Notes: generated by a model not told the origin, from the letters alone. A stretch of DNA of 64,000 nt from Leptospira abararensis (GCF_016918735.1 NZ_JAFFPR010000023.1:1-64000); one strand, 5' to 3'; positions 26,258 to 35,395 are shown, counted from the first letter of the stretch. A program made the numbers and translations.

Positions 26258-27571
26258 TTAGATTTTTAGATTGTTTGGCCTAACGTAGACAGACTGAACT
26301 ACGCTGATATTTCTCATTTGAAATGCAGCCGCACAATAAGCCAAGTAGTATCTCCACTTTCTAATAAAAGTTTCGCTATAACCTTGGTTTCTTACTTCAG
26401 TCAGATTTTCTTCAAAACTAGTAAGCCAAATTCTTAAAGTCTTCGCATAACTAAGACCCATATCTTCTAAATGGAAAAGATACATATCTCCTGTGCGATT
26501 TATGGCTTGGTTCATCCGGCCAATGGAAGGCAAAAGAGAACCAGGAAAAATATGTTTCTGAATGAAATCGATTCCATTTTTGAAAGATGTAAATCTAGAA
26601 TCAGGACAGGTGATTACCTGAAGTGCCATAATCCCATCCCTTGTAAGAAGCTCTTGGCATTTCTGAAAGAAGGTTTCATAAAATGCATCCCCCACTGCCT
26701 CTAACATTTCTACAGAAACAATCTTCGTGAACTGCCCTTCAATTTTACGATAATCTTGAATTCGAATTTCTATTTTATCAGCAAGACCCTCTTTTTCAAT
26801 CCGTGCTTTCGCATAAACATATTGTTCTTCGGAAAGAGTAACTGTAGTAACCCGACATCCATAATTTTTTGCTGCATGAATCGATAAAAATCCCCAACCA
26901 CTTCCAATTTCCAAAAGATGGTCGGCTGGATTTAGTTTTAACTTTTGGCAAAGTGTATCTACTTTCTTAGTTTGAGCTTCTTCCAGTGTCTGGTCCAAGG
27001 ATTCGAAATAAGCAGAACTATAAGTCATTGTCGGATCTAAAAACAATTTATAAAATTGATTCCCTAAATCATAATGTTCTACGATATTTTTTTTACTCCC
27101 AGTTAAGGTGTTTTTTCTTAGAAAATGTAAGAATTTATTACCTAAATTAAACAAATCCAAATGAAATAATTTTTTCTTTGCACCCGAAAGGCTAGGACTG
27201 TCATCCACATTTAATATAAACCAAGAGATCACATTTTCAATCGAATCAGTATCCCAATCCCCAGTTAAATAGGATTCTGAAAATCCGATATCTCCGTATA
27301 ACACTGATTTTTTGAAAAAAACTGGATTTTTCACATGAATCAGCGCTGAATGAAATTTCGGATCAAAGGAAGAATTGGGATCTCCAATGACCAACTGTTC
27401 TCCCTCAGGAAGGATCATTCGAAGTGATCCTCTCTTCATGGAACTCATTGCTTTAAAAAATATTTTCCTATAAATGGGAAATTGTTCTACGCTAGATTTG
27501 TTCTTTAATTCGGTAAAAAGTTCTGAATCAATCGTGTCTTGTAAGAGGGACTGGTTCTGTGATTTTTCCAA
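26258..27571 (-). CDS. cfa: Cyclopropane-fatty-acyl-phospholipid synthase family
   Basis: A 437-residue SAM-dependent methyltransferase. The N-terminal 150 residues form the lipid-binding domain; then come VEHYDLGNQFYKLFLDPTMTYSSAYF, the SAM motif LLEIGSGWGFLSIHAA, VTLSEEQ and IVSVEMLEAVG. It adds a methylene or methyl group across lipid double bonds at the inner membrane. Its TTG start at 27571 is supported by AGGAG 6 bases upstream. It overlaps the DUF1365 gene by 44 bases and ends the long minus-strand run. Confidence 0.92.
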   Translation of the reverse strand: MEKSQNQSLLQDTIDSELFTELKNKSSVEQFPIYRKIFFKAMSSMKRGSLRMILPEGEQLVIGDPNSSFDPKFHSALIHVKNPVFFKKSVLYGDIGFSESYLTGDWDTDSIENVISWFILNVDDSPSLSGAKKKLFHLDLFNLGNKFLHFLRKNTLTGSKKNIVEHYDLGNQFYKLFLDPTMTYSSAYFESLDQTLEEAQTKKVDTLCQKLKLNPADHLLEIGSGWGFLSIHAAKNYGCRVTTVTLSEEQYVYAKARIEKEGLADKIEIRIQDYRKIEGQFTKIVSVEMLEAVGDAFYETFFQKCQELLTRDGIMALQVITCPDSRFTSFKNGIDFIQKHIFPGSLLPSIGRMNQAINRTGDMYLFHLEDMGLSYAKTLRIWLTSFEENLTEVRNQGYSETFIRKWRYYLAYCAAAFQMRNISVVQSVYVRPNNLKI

Positions 27572-28346
27572 GGGGAACTCCTGTTTGTTTCTCTAAGTTT
27601 TGGCCTTTCTGTATGTATGGAATTTTTTTCATCCATAACTTGAAAGCTTGCCAATGAATCAATGTTATTATTTTGACGGTGATGAAAGGAAATTGGGTAA
27701 AAAGTTTTAATAAGTATTTAGAATGAAATGGAATTTTTTTTCCAAGAAAGGATGTCGTAAGAATTCGTTTCCCATTTTCATAAGAGTCGACACCGATCTG
27801 CAATTGTTCTTTCGGTATGTTCAATCGGAACTCAAATTCGGAATCTAAAGGAATGAAAGGTGAGACATAAAAGTTCTTTTGTTCTCGAATGTACACTTCT
27901 GGATTTGCAATCGTACCTTTGGTGTTCTTAAAGTATCCGATGTATGGTTTGATCTCTCCAAACGTATTCCCTACTTCTGCAATGGATACTAGGGGTTGTC
28001 CTGAATTGTCATAACAAAAGTAAAAACTAACCGGATTGAATCCGTACCCGAGCACCCTAAGGTTCGTTAATAGAAATATCTTTCCAATGTTTGTTACCCC
28101 CGATGCGGTAAGGAAGGCCTTTATGTTTTCATAAATGTTCTCTTTTCCAAACTGGATATGGTCTTTGTCATAAAAGGAAAACAGGTTCCAACGATTTCTG
28201 GAAAACCAAAAGCTTTTGTGAGACAACTGGTCTATTTCAGACAAATCCAAATAAAAATTAAAAATCCTATATTGGAATTTGTTAGGTCTTGGAGCGGTCC
28301 GTGCATGAAATACGTCCGCTTCATACATACAAGAGTTTAAGTCCAT
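27528..28346 (-). CDS. DUF1365 family protein
   Basis: A 272-residue protein of the DUF1365 family: the start CMYEADVFHARTAPRPNKFQYRIFN, NLRVLGYGFNPVSFYFCYD in the middle and HWQAFKLWMKKIPYI near the end are family blocks. The gene is almost always found between an FAD amine oxidase and a Cfa-type enzyme, as here, and is thought to act in lipid modification; the reaction is unknown to me. It overlaps the oxidase by 10 bases. Confidence 0.88.
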   Translation of the reverse strand: MDLNSCMYEADVFHARTAPRPNKFQYRIFNFYLDLSEIDQLSHKSFWFSRNRWNLFSFYDKDHIQFGKENIYENIKAFLTASGVTNIGKIFLLTNLRVLGYGFNPVSFYFCYDNSGQPLVSIAEVGNTFGEIKPYIGYFKNTKGTIANPEVYIREQKNFYVSPFIPLDSEFEFRLNIPKEQLQIGVDSYENGKRILTTSFLGKKIPFHSKYLLKLFTQFPFITVKIITLIHWQAFKLWMKKIPYIQKGQNLEKQTGVPLGKITEPVPLTRHD

Positions 28347-29608
28347 GGATCCCTTTTCAGAATGTTTCGAGAGACATTTACGGCAGACAAAAATCCATCT
28401 TCATGGAACCCATACCGAAAGTAAGCACCTGCATAGTAGATCGGACCGGTTTCGTTTAACTCTGGCAGACGGCTTTGTCCAAGAGAAGCTTCTACAGAAA
28501 AAAGTGGATGTTCATAATCAATTTTTTTAATGATTTTGTCTTTTCGCACGCGGTCAGGATCATTAATGGTCACAAAATAATTTTGTTTGTTGGAAACATT
28601 TTGAAGTCGGTTCATCCAATAGATCGTATAAGGATCCTGTTTTCCACCGGTCCCTTCGACAATTTTGTAATTCCAACTCGACCAACAAGAATTTACCTTT
28701 GGCATATCACTGGCATCGGTATGGAGTGTGGCGGTATTGTGTTGGTAACGATAAAGTGGAAGTAACTCACTCTCTGATTTTGTCGGATTTCCTAACAATT
28801 TCGCAGAAATATGGCCATGAGTGGCAAGTAAAACTTTATCGAATACTTCCCGTTTTCCTTCGCCAAATACAAGTTCCACCTTACTTTCAGCTGTCCGGTT
28901 CACTTGTTTTACAGGTGTATTCAAACGAAAACGATCTTTTATCGGTGCAATGATCCTTTTACTATATTCATGGGATCCTCCATCCACCGTATACCATTGG
29001 TGTTGGGTATTCAGTCCCAAAAATCCATGGTTGTAAAAAAAACGGATGAGTGATTTTGCTGGAAATTCTAACATCAAATCTGGTGGAGTGGACCATACTG
29101 CCGAACTCATTGGGATTAAATAAAAATTTAGGATGTCTTTCCCATACCCAAAAGTTTCCATATACCGACCCAAATCCCAATCGTCATATTTCGGATCTTC
29201 CAAAATCTTTGGTGCCGATTGATTAAACCGGTCGATCTGAAGCAACATCTTCAAATACCGAGGTCGAAAAAGATTTTTTTTCTGAGCAAAGAGTCCAGTA
29301 AGCCCAGACCCACAAAACTCTAATTTGGTGGGATCATGTTGTACGCTAAAAGACATGTCCGATTTTTTTGTTGGAACATTCAATGTTTTGAAGAGTCTAA
29401 GTAAATTGGGATAGGTTACATGGTTGAATACTATAAACCCAGTATCAATCGGAATGGAAACTCCATTCTCCTCTACCATCACTGTATTGGTATGGCCTCC
29501 GATATAATCGGCACTGTCAAAAATCGTTAAATCAAAATCATTTTTTAAAAAGTAGGCGGAGCCGAGACCTGCGATTCCTGTACCAACGATGGCTAATCTT
29601 TCTTTCAC
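28337..29608 (-). CDS. FAD-dependent amine oxidase-like protein
   Basis: A 423-residue flavoprotein starting with the dinucleotide-binding IVGTGIAGLGSAYFL and the SADYIGGHTNTV extension typical of the NAD(P)/FAD oxidase that accompanies DUF1365 and Cfa. C-terminal YYAGAYFRYGFHEDGFLSAV closes the FAD site. It may desaturate or oxidise a fatty-acyl chain before or after methylation. The start is GTG at 29608 with AGGGA upstream. It follows pyrF by 26 bases. Confidence 0.88.
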   Translation of the reverse strand: MKERLAIVGTGIAGLGSAYFLKNDFDLTIFDSADYIGGHTNTVMVEENGVSIPIDTGFIVFNHVTYPNLLRLFKTLNVPTKKSDMSFSVQHDPTKLEFCGSGLTGLFAQKKNLFRPRYLKMLLQIDRFNQSAPKILEDPKYDDWDLGRYMETFGYGKDILNFYLIPMSSAVWSTPPDLMLEFPAKSLIRFFYNHGFLGLNTQHQWYTVDGGSHEYSKRIIAPIKDRFRLNTPVKQVNRTAESKVELVFGEGKREVFDKVLLATHGHISAKLLGNPTKSESELLPLYRYQHNTATLHTDASDMPKVNSCWSSWNYKIVEGTGGKQDPYTIYWMNRLQNVSNKQNYFVTINDPDRVRKDKIIKKIDYEHPLFSVEASLGQSRLPELNETGPIYYAGAYFRYGFHEDGFLSAVNVSRNILKRDPWT

Positions 29609-29634
29609 TTGTTTCCCTGTTGGTGATTAGACCA

Positions 29635-30462
29635 TCAGAGAAAGAGTTGGTTCATTTGTAAGTGAACTTCTTCTGCTTTCTTTTGTGCGACTTGTCCGAA
29701 ATTTTCTTCTAAAGAACTAAGAGTAATCCCACGAGAAGAATTGATGAGCGATCGTTTCCCTGAGGCTTGGATGATGGATTCTAAATCCCCCCCTTGCGCT
29801 CCAAATCCAGGAATAAGAAAATACATTTCTGGATGACGGACACGTAAGGCTTTGATTTCCGAAGGATGGGTTCCTCCCACCACAAGTCCCACTTGGTTCG
29901 GATACTCTTCCCCAAGCTTTGCCATCTGATCACTCACCTCTTCATAGAGAAAGATTTCCTTTCCTACCAACTTTTGTTTTTGGAAGTCACTAGAAGAAGG
30001 ATTGGAAGTAAGTCCGAGGACAAAAATATACCCACCTAGATCCAAGTAAGGAACCAAACTATCTCGGCCCATGTAAGGATTCACTGTCAGAGCATCTACT
30101 TTCAAAGATTGGAAAAAGTATTTCGCATACTCTTTGGAGGTATTTGCCAAGTCCCCTCTTTTGGCATCCATCACAATGGGCACTTCTGGGGAAACTTCTC
30201 GCATCACTTGTACCATATGTTCTAAGGCAAAGTATCCTTCTGCTCCCAACCGTTCAAAAAAAGCCACATTTGGTTTCCAAGCAGTCGTATAAGAATGGGT
30301 ATAACGGATGATGGTTTCTGTAAAATGTACGAGCGGAGCTTTGGAATCCAAACTCACTTTAGGTAATTTTTCCAATTCCGGATCGAGACCAATACAAAGT
30401 AAGGATTTAAGCGAGTCTCTACGGGAATTGAATTTCTGGATGAAGTTGGATCTTGGATTCAA
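29635..30462 (-). CDS. pyrF: Orotidine 5'-phosphate decarboxylase, type 2
   Basis: A 275-residue PyrF of the longer type 2 family. LLCIGLDPELEKLP, WKPNVAFFERLGAEG, the catalytic MDAKRGDLANTSKEYAKYF, VNPYMGRDSL and FLIPGFGAQGGD are all present. It makes UMP from OMP in pyrimidine synthesis. The probable start is TTG 30462. It is placed among envelope genes with 2-base spacing from the lipoprotein upstream, so it is probably co-transcribed. Confidence 0.94.
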   Translation of the reverse strand: MNPRSNFIQKFNSRRDSLKSLLCIGLDPELEKLPKVSLDSKAPLVHFTETIIRYTHSYTTAWKPNVAFFERLGAEGYFALEHMVQVMREVSPEVPIVMDAKRGDLANTSKEYAKYFFQSLKVDALTVNPYMGRDSLVPYLDLGGYIFVLGLTSNPSSSDFQKQKLVGKEIFLYEEVSDQMAKLGEEYPNQVGLVVGGTHPSEIKALRVRHPEMYFLIPGFGAQGGDLESIIQASGKRSLINSSRGITLSSLEENFGQVAQKKAEEVHLQMNQLFL

Positions 30463-30464
30463 AT

Positions 30465-31334
30465 TTACTTAGGTTCCTTAAATGGAGTCTTTTGTTTTCT
30501 CTTTTCTAATTCCATATCAATATCCCTTTTTTTATAACGACCGTAAATATGACCCGGGATCACCGCCACAGCAGTGATAGGATTGGCCACCACATCTCCA
30601 ATGGCTCCTCCCACATAGGTGGAATAGGCAGGGGTAAGAAGTTCGTAGGATGAATTCAATTGTTCTTTGTCATTTTTTTCAGCAAAATAATTCAATGCAT
30701 CATCGGAAGCTCTTGCTTCATGGTAAAGGGCACCCACCACCGGAATTGCATAAACTGCTGCATATAGAGTTCTTTTTTCTCTCTGTGCAAAGTCTTTGGC
30801 ATGGCCTCCTTCATGAATGACAACAGGAGGCAAATCAGAATATACATTGATTGTGTTTGTAAAAGAATTATAATGATCCCCTCCGATCGTTCCTGCAAAC
30901 AAACGACCTGGAAGAAAAGTATAAGCAAGTAAAGAAATCGATCCAAAAAAATACCGGACCACTGGGTTGATATTTTTATTTTTCGGAAGTCGTTTCCATT
31001 CCGAAAGGGGAGAGTATTGATTGAAACGAACTTTCACATCACGTAAGTTATTTTCTTTAATATAACGAATCAAATAGTCTTTGGTTTCTTTGGAAATATG
31101 GTGGTTGTCTGCCTTTAGATTCCAAAGGACTAACTTGGAAGGAAGAGAAAATATCCAATTCCCCGTTTGGTCCAAAATCCAGACCGGTTCCCCTTCTTCA
31201 AATTGAGGATCCTCTTCCGTAAACTCTGGACTCGGGAGATATGGATTTCCATAATTGTATGGTTTTTCTAGAGAGTAACAATTGGAAAAACTAAACCCAA
31301 TCCAAAATAGAATGACAAAACCTTGGAATTTCAT
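30465..31334 (-). CDS. Lipoprotein with HEGGH zincin-like motif
   Basis: A 289-residue protein. The lipobox SFSNC has Cys19. A hydrophobic segment (SLLAYTFLPGRLFAG) precedes VVIHEGGHAKDFAQ, an HExxH motif, and YHEARASDDAL about 30 residues later offers a Glu as third ligand, as in gluzincins. The protein may be a zinc protease, or a structural protein with a chance motif. A glycine-rich ending (VGGAIGDVVANPIT) suggests membrane association. It overlaps its upstream neighbour by 4 bases. Confidence 0.65.
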   Translation of the reverse strand: MKFQGFVILFWIGFSFSNCYSLEKPYNYGNPYLPSPEFTEEDPQFEEGEPVWILDQTGNWIFSLPSKLVLWNLKADNHHISKETKDYLIRYIKENNLRDVKVRFNQYSPLSEWKRLPKNKNINPVVRYFFGSISLLAYTFLPGRLFAGTIGGDHYNSFTNTINVYSDLPPVVIHEGGHAKDFAQREKRTLYAAVYAIPVVGALYHEARASDDALNYFAEKNDKEQLNSSYELLTPAYSTYVGGAIGDVVANPITAVAVIPGHIYGRYKKRDIDMELEKRKQKTPFKEPK

Positions 31335-32068
31335 AGACTCTCTAGAATTTCCTTTAGTTTTGGATCCACTGGCTCTTGTTTGGTGGGAGTTTGTTTGGGT
31401 TTTACGGGTGTCGGCTCATTTTGAGGTTCCGACATCTTTTCCATCATAGGGTTATTATTATATCCAGATAATACTTCCAATCTAGTAAAAAATTCCGATA
31501 AAGAATTTCTACCTAATTGGTTCAATTGGTCCTCTCGGTTTCCCCGAAATCCATTGTATGGCACATACCAAAGCAAAGGTACTACCGTTAAAATACTCCC
31601 TGTTAAATAACAATTGGTCACACGAGAATCAATTTCATCATAATAGGAAAACTGCTCTTCTTGTGTTCCTGCAATTTGAATTCGCACTTTCATTTTTACA
31701 AAACTTAGGTTTTTTGAACACCTGTCCAAAGAAACCAATTGAAATTCATCGACTAGAATTTTTCCTCCTCTATCAAGTAACAAAGGAAAACGGTCTCCTC
31801 GGATAGAGAGTTCTTTTCGTATTAAATAAGACAAAGGACCATATTCATTGGGAAGTCCTTCGGGCTTAAAAAAATACCCATCATAAACTCCCATCTTCAT
31901 TCGGTTTTCCTCATTTACAATGATTTGAATATGATCCATTTTTTTGACATATTCAAAAGCTGTCTCCTTAGGAAAAGGCCGATACACCCGAAGGGAAACT
32001 CCGCAGCCCATGGCTAAAAAAGAACCAAACAAAAGCATTATTGTTGAAAAACGAACACTAAAAAACAT
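31331..32068 (-). CDS. Hypothetical lipoprotein
   Basis: A 245-residue lipoprotein with signal FSTIMLLFGSFLAMGC (Cys22). ATG 32068 has GGA upstream and is preferred to the TTG at 32080 where the frame opens. The sequence has no domain I recognise; a Pro/Lys-rich C-terminus (NEPTPVKPKQTPTKQEPV) looks disordered. It overlaps the end of the outer-membrane protein gene and the start of the zincin-like lipoprotein, so the three are translationally linked. Confidence 0.62.
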   Translation of the reverse strand: MFFSVRFSTIMLLFGSFLAMGCGVSLRVYRPFPKETAFEYVKKMDHIQIIVNEENRMKMGVYDGYFFKPEGLPNEYGPLSYLIRKELSIRGDRFPLLLDRGGKILVDEFQLVSLDRCSKNLSFVKMKVRIQIAGTQEEQFSYYDEIDSRVTNCYLTGSILTVVPLLWYVPYNGFRGNREDQLNQLGRNSLSEFFTRLEVLSGYNNNPMMEKMSEPQNEPTPVKPKQTPTKQEPVDPKLKEILESL

Positions 32069-33317
32069 AAGTGTATCCAAAGTATAAATTCTGAATTAAG
32101 TAACTGCGAGAAGGACGTTTGTCCCGACCATCCGCTTCGTAATAAGCAGAGCTCAAATAATAATCTCTTACTCCCGAGTGAAAAGACTCTTGGTTTAAGG
32201 CTCGAATTCCTGGCGCATAGGATTCGTTAGCTCTCCAAATGTATTGGATGACTTGTAATCCCAAGTGAAATTTATGGTGCTCTAACGGTTGCCAGTTGAA
32301 TTGTCCTAATAAATCAAGACCTACAATGGTAGTTTGGACTGGTTTTTCTGAAAAAATGGAATAAGCTTCATCTCCTAAAACTATACCTTCCGCAAACCTC
32401 GGTACACCGCCGATTTGTGTGAAAATATCCCTTCTGTATTGGAGCCGACCTAGGGGAGTAAAAAATAAATCTCCCCCCAATTCATAGGAAAAACCATTTT
32501 GTAATTTATAATAAAACTTAATCCCAGTACTCGGTGCAAGATAACGCATCGAGTCTCGCATAACGCCCGTCTGTCCCAAGGTCTGGGAGGAAAAAACAGA
32601 GTTTGTGTGAAAAGAACCCGCTCGGATTCCGAAATCCCAGCTATAACCAATATTTCTAGAATACTCTTCGAAAATTTTTACTACTAACTTATGTTCTGCG
32701 CTATACAAACGATCTGAGTGGTAAGCCGACTGTGTTCCACCCAAAAAACCTAAGGAGATAGAATCATTGGTTGTTTGAAACTGGAAGTAGGTATATTCCA
32801 ATCCCCATTTTGCCGATTTATGTTTATAAGCCACTCGAGGGGATATAGAACCAGAGGTCCGATTTACATCCTCAAACTCATAGGAATAAGGAAGGGTTCG
32901 AATATTCTGGTATCCAATAGGAGAACGCGGATAATACGGAGTCCCTCCTTGGAAAGCAACACGACCATTATCAAGTGCCCATTCATTTCCTGGAGAAAAA
33001 CTCCCAAACTGAGTAAACCCCCGAAATCCTATTTCCCAAGTACCTTGGTGAAACTCTAAAGAACCTTTGTTCGTTGCAGGTAGATTCGAAGTGATCGGAT
33101 AAACATCCGTTTGGTGGTCTCGATTTTGGAATTGATCCGCCCGAATCCGTTTTACCTTAGAGCGGAGTTCTTCTGCTTTTTTAGAATACCCACGTTCCTC
33201 ATAGGATTCCGCTTCTAATTCTAATTTTGTGGCTCTTGTTTCTTGGGCCCAAAGAAAACCAGGCCTTGTCAGAGCAAAAGCAGAAACTAAAAAATAGAAA
33301 ACGGAAACCCATTTCAC
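32058..33317 (-). CDS. Putative outer-membrane beta-barrel protein
   Basis: A 419-residue protein with a signal peptide (VFYFLVSAFALTRPGFLWA) and a short Glu/Lys-rich helix at about 30-60. The rest is alternating beta sequence rich in Tyr, Gly and Ser, ending in LYFGYTYVF with the terminal Phe typical of outer-membrane proteins. It resembles the Leptospira LA_2444/LA_4059-type family, but I cannot confirm that. GTG 33317 has AAGGA upstream; it follows speE by 6 bases. Confidence 0.65.
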   Translation of the reverse strand: MKWVSVFYFLVSAFALTRPGFLWAQETRATKLELEAESYEERGYSKKAEELRSKVKRIRADQFQNRDHQTDVYPITSNLPATNKGSLEFHQGTWEIGFRGFTQFGSFSPGNEWALDNGRVAFQGGTPYYPRSPIGYQNIRTLPYSYEFEDVNRTSGSISPRVAYKHKSAKWGLEYTYFQFQTTNDSISLGFLGGTQSAYHSDRLYSAEHKLVVKIFEEYSRNIGYSWDFGIRAGSFHTNSVFSSQTLGQTGVMRDSMRYLAPSTGIKFYYKLQNGFSYELGGDLFFTPLGRLQYRRDIFTQIGGVPRFAEGIVLGDEAYSIFSEKPVQTTIVGLDLLGQFNWQPLEHHKFHLGLQVIQYIWRANESYAPGIRALNQESFHSGVRDYYLSSAYYEADGRDKRPSRSYLIQNLYFGYTYVF

Positions 33318-33323
33318 AAAGAT

Positions 33324-34169
33324 TTATCCTTTTCGTTTGATATAAGCTTTTGCAAATTCAGGAAGTACAAAAGCCGCTTTATGAATTTCTGGACTATAGT
33401 ATTTGAGTCCTTTGGGAACACGTTTCGGATCAGGTGTTACTGAATAAGGATCAATCGCATTGGATAAAAAAGTAAAACCAATGATTCCCGAAGGGTACGT
33501 CGGAATCGTAGTGTAATAATATCCATACTCAGGAAAAATTTTGGGAATGAAATCAAATAGTGAAGAAATCACATCTCCATGATACCAAAAAGATTCCGCT
33601 TGAGTGGCAATGATTCCTGTTGGTTTTAGGGCACTTGCCATATCGCGAAAGAATGGTTCTTTGAAGAGTACTTCTGCTGGCCCCACAGGATCACTCGAAT
33701 CTACTAAAATCACATCAAAGCGGCCTTTGTTGTCCCTAGCAAATTTTGCCCCATCATCATAATAATGGATGACCTTAGGATCTTTCATGGCATCCGCACA
33801 TTCGGGAAAGTATTTATAACTAATGTCTACAACTGCTTTGTCAATCTCGCATAACACAACTTCTTTGACGGAAGGGTGTTTTAATACTTCACGAACAGTT
33901 CCCCCGTCTCCCCCACCAATCACAAGAACGGATTCTGGGTTGGGATGACTCATCATTGGGATATGGGCAATCATTTCATGATAAGAATGTTCATCCTTAT
34001 TTGTAACCATTGTTACACCATCGAGTGTAAACATTCTACCAAAGGATTGTGTTTCAAAAATATCGATTTTTTGGAACGGAGATTGTAGGCTTTCGATTGT
34101 TTTTGTTACCCGGTAACTCACAGCACGGCCTTTTTCTAATTCCAATTTTTCGGTATACCAAATCTCCAT
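33324..34169 (-). CDS. speE: Spermidine synthase
   Basis: A 281-residue aminopropyltransferase. The decarboxylated-SAM site GGGDGG is at 85-90, with LDGVTMVTNKDEHSYHEMIAH, VLCEIDKAVVD, the DDGAKF site and the catalytic-loop VDSSDPVGPAEVLF. It makes spermidine from putrescine. A strong ribosome binding site (AGGAG) precedes the ATG. It heads the minus-strand run of envelope and lipid genes. Confidence 0.95.
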   Translation of the reverse strand: MEIWYTEKLELEKGRAVSYRVTKTIESLQSPFQKIDIFETQSFGRMFTLDGVTMVTNKDEHSYHEMIAHIPMMSHPNPESVLVIGGGDGGTVREVLKHPSVKEVVLCEIDKAVVDISYKYFPECADAMKDPKVIHYYDDGAKFARDNKGRFDVILVDSSDPVGPAEVLFKEPFFRDMASALKPTGIIATQAESFWYHGDVISSLFDFIPKIFPEYGYYYTTIPTYPSGIIGFTFLSNAIDPYSVTPDPKRVPKGLKYYSPEIHKAAFVLPEFAKAYIKRKG

Positions 34170-34309
34170 TGATTTCTCCTAAGGTTTCTCTCTTTAAACC
34201 AGATTTGATATGGGAAGAAGAAGGTGTAGTTTTTTTTGAAAATTTGGGTTTACTAAAGATTAAAAATTCAACTTGGCGGGAACCAGACCCTTAGGTTCCA
34301 TTGCCTTGT

Positions 34310-34750
34310 ATGCAGAAATATTCCCGTGTTTTTTACCTGGTTGGTTTTTTATCCATGCCACTATTCATTTTACTTTTGGTTTATGGTTATATCAAAATCA
34401 ATGAAATGGTGAGTGAAGAAATCCACTGGGGCCATAACAAATCCTTCGCTTTTGGGCAAGCGTCTCGCGAAGGAAAACTCATCCTCCTTGCAGTGACCAA
34501 ATCTAGGTGTGAGATGTTGCAAGGGCTTGAATGTGGGGAAGGGAAACCAGACCTCGGCACTTACGTCCTTCTTAACTACACCCCCAGAGAGCAGGAATTC
34601 CAAACTCTCATCTTGGATGACAGGTTTGCTTCCTTAAAAACCGACCCACTCCCTCAATACTTTCTCTTAAATTCCACAGGGGAAATCCGTCACATGTCCA
34701 CACAGCTTCCTAGTGTGGAAGAGATGCAAATACTCCCGAAAAAAGAATGA
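34310..34750 (+). CDS. Membrane-anchored thioredoxin-fold-like protein
   Basis: A 146-residue protein with one N-terminal membrane segment (about 6-28), then a domain whose pattern FGQASREGKLILLAVTKSRCEML resembles thioredoxin-like proteins, with LPQYFLLNSTGEI later resembling the cis-Pro strand. Only two Cys occur, 8 residues apart and not in CxxC, so a redox role is doubtful. The start could be ATG 34310 or TTG 34301; the TTG has a weak AGG upstream. The function is unknown. Confidence 0.5.
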   Translation: MQKYSRVFYLVGFLSMPLFILLLVYGYIKINEMVSEEIHWGHNKSFAFGQASREGKLILLAVTKSRCEMLQGLECGEGKPDLGTYVLLNYTPREQEFQTLILDDRFASLKTDPLPQYFLLNSTGEIRHMSTQLPSVEEMQILPKKE

Positions 34751-34778
34751 TCTTTTTCGAAACCTAATCAAAAATTTC

Positions 34779-34805
34779 TTGCAACTTCATTTCGACTCCT
34801 ATACC
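34779..34805 (+). promoter_or_regulatory. Possible promoter of the DUF302 gene
   Basis: TTGCAA at 34779-34784 and TATACC at 34800-34805, spaced by 15 bases, form a weak -35/-10 pair. The -10 lies inside the 22-base palindrome, so a bound regulator would block it. Confidence 0.4.
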
Positions 34806-34819
34806 CTACGGGGTATAGG
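34798..34819. promoter_or_regulatory. Perfect 22-base palindrome, CsoR-family-like operator
   Basis: CCTATACCC-TACG-GGGTATAGG is a perfect 9-base inverted repeat 14 bases before the DUF302 start codon. Its ATACCC/GGGTAT arms resemble operators of the CsoR/CstR family of copper or persulfide sensors. A ribosome binding site (GGAGGA, 34825-34830) follows. No CsoR-like gene lies in the window, so the regulator would be elsewhere. Confidence 0.65.
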
Positions 34820-34833
34820 ATAACGGAGGAATT

Positions 34834-35223
34834 ATGTTAGGACTAACCGTTCACAGAAAAAAGAGTTTTGAAGAAACCATCACCGACACAACCGAAGCTT
34901 TAAAAAAAGAAGGTTTCGGCGTTCTGACCACCATCGACGTCAAACACACCCTCAAAGAAAAAATCGGAGTCGATTTCAAACGTTATACCATCCTTGGAGC
35001 CTGTAACCCTGGTTTTGCGCACAAAGCCCTCCTAACCGCTGATGAAATCGGACTATTACTGCCTTGCAATGTTGTTGTCACCGAAGAAAAAAATGGGGAA
35101 ACTAAAGTTTCTATCTTTGATCCCATGACCATGACAAAACTAGTTCAAAATCCCGAACTCGAAAAAATTGCCAAAGAAGTACAAGAAAAACTAATTCAGG
35201 TCGTCCACCACTTACACGATTGA
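34834..35223 (+). CDS. DUF302 family protein
   Basis: A 129-residue soluble DUF302 protein: DTTEALKKEGFGVLTTIDV near the start, YTILGACNPGFAHKAL with the family's conserved Cys, and LLPCNVVVTEE. Members often sit with sulfur or metal-resistance genes and CsoR-type repressors, but their chemistry is not established. A palindromic operator and a strong ribosome binding site precede it, suggesting tight induction. It appears monocistronic. Confidence 0.85.
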   Translation: MLGLTVHRKKSFEETITDTTEALKKEGFGVLTTIDVKHTLKEKIGVDFKRYTILGACNPGFAHKALLTADEIGLLLPCNVVVTEEKNGETKVSIFDPMTMTKLVQNPELEKIAKEVQEKLIQVVHHLHD

Positions 35224-35250
35224 ATTAGATATTTTTTAGGAAATTTTTTG

Positions 35251-35395
35251 GGGCGCCTCGCCAATGGAATTTTGTTTTCACATTCTATCGATTAGGCGAT
35301 CCCGCTTTCCGCTCCAATCTTTCTGGAAGGATTGCCTTTAGAAAACATGGGTTCTCCAACCAGAAAGGATTTACGCTGCAATCGGTGGCGCGGAG
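35251..35395. repeat. REP-like intergenic block
   Basis: A GC-richer block between convergent genes. It contains two similar direct motifs, CGCTCCAATC (35309-35318) and CGCTGCAATC (35374-35383), and inverted arms TTTCTGG (35320-35326) / CCAGAAA, plus GGCGCC and GGTGGCGCGG ends. This layout is like dispersed intergenic repeats (REP/MITE). I see no second copy in the window, so a repeat is inferred from form alone. Confidence 0.4.
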
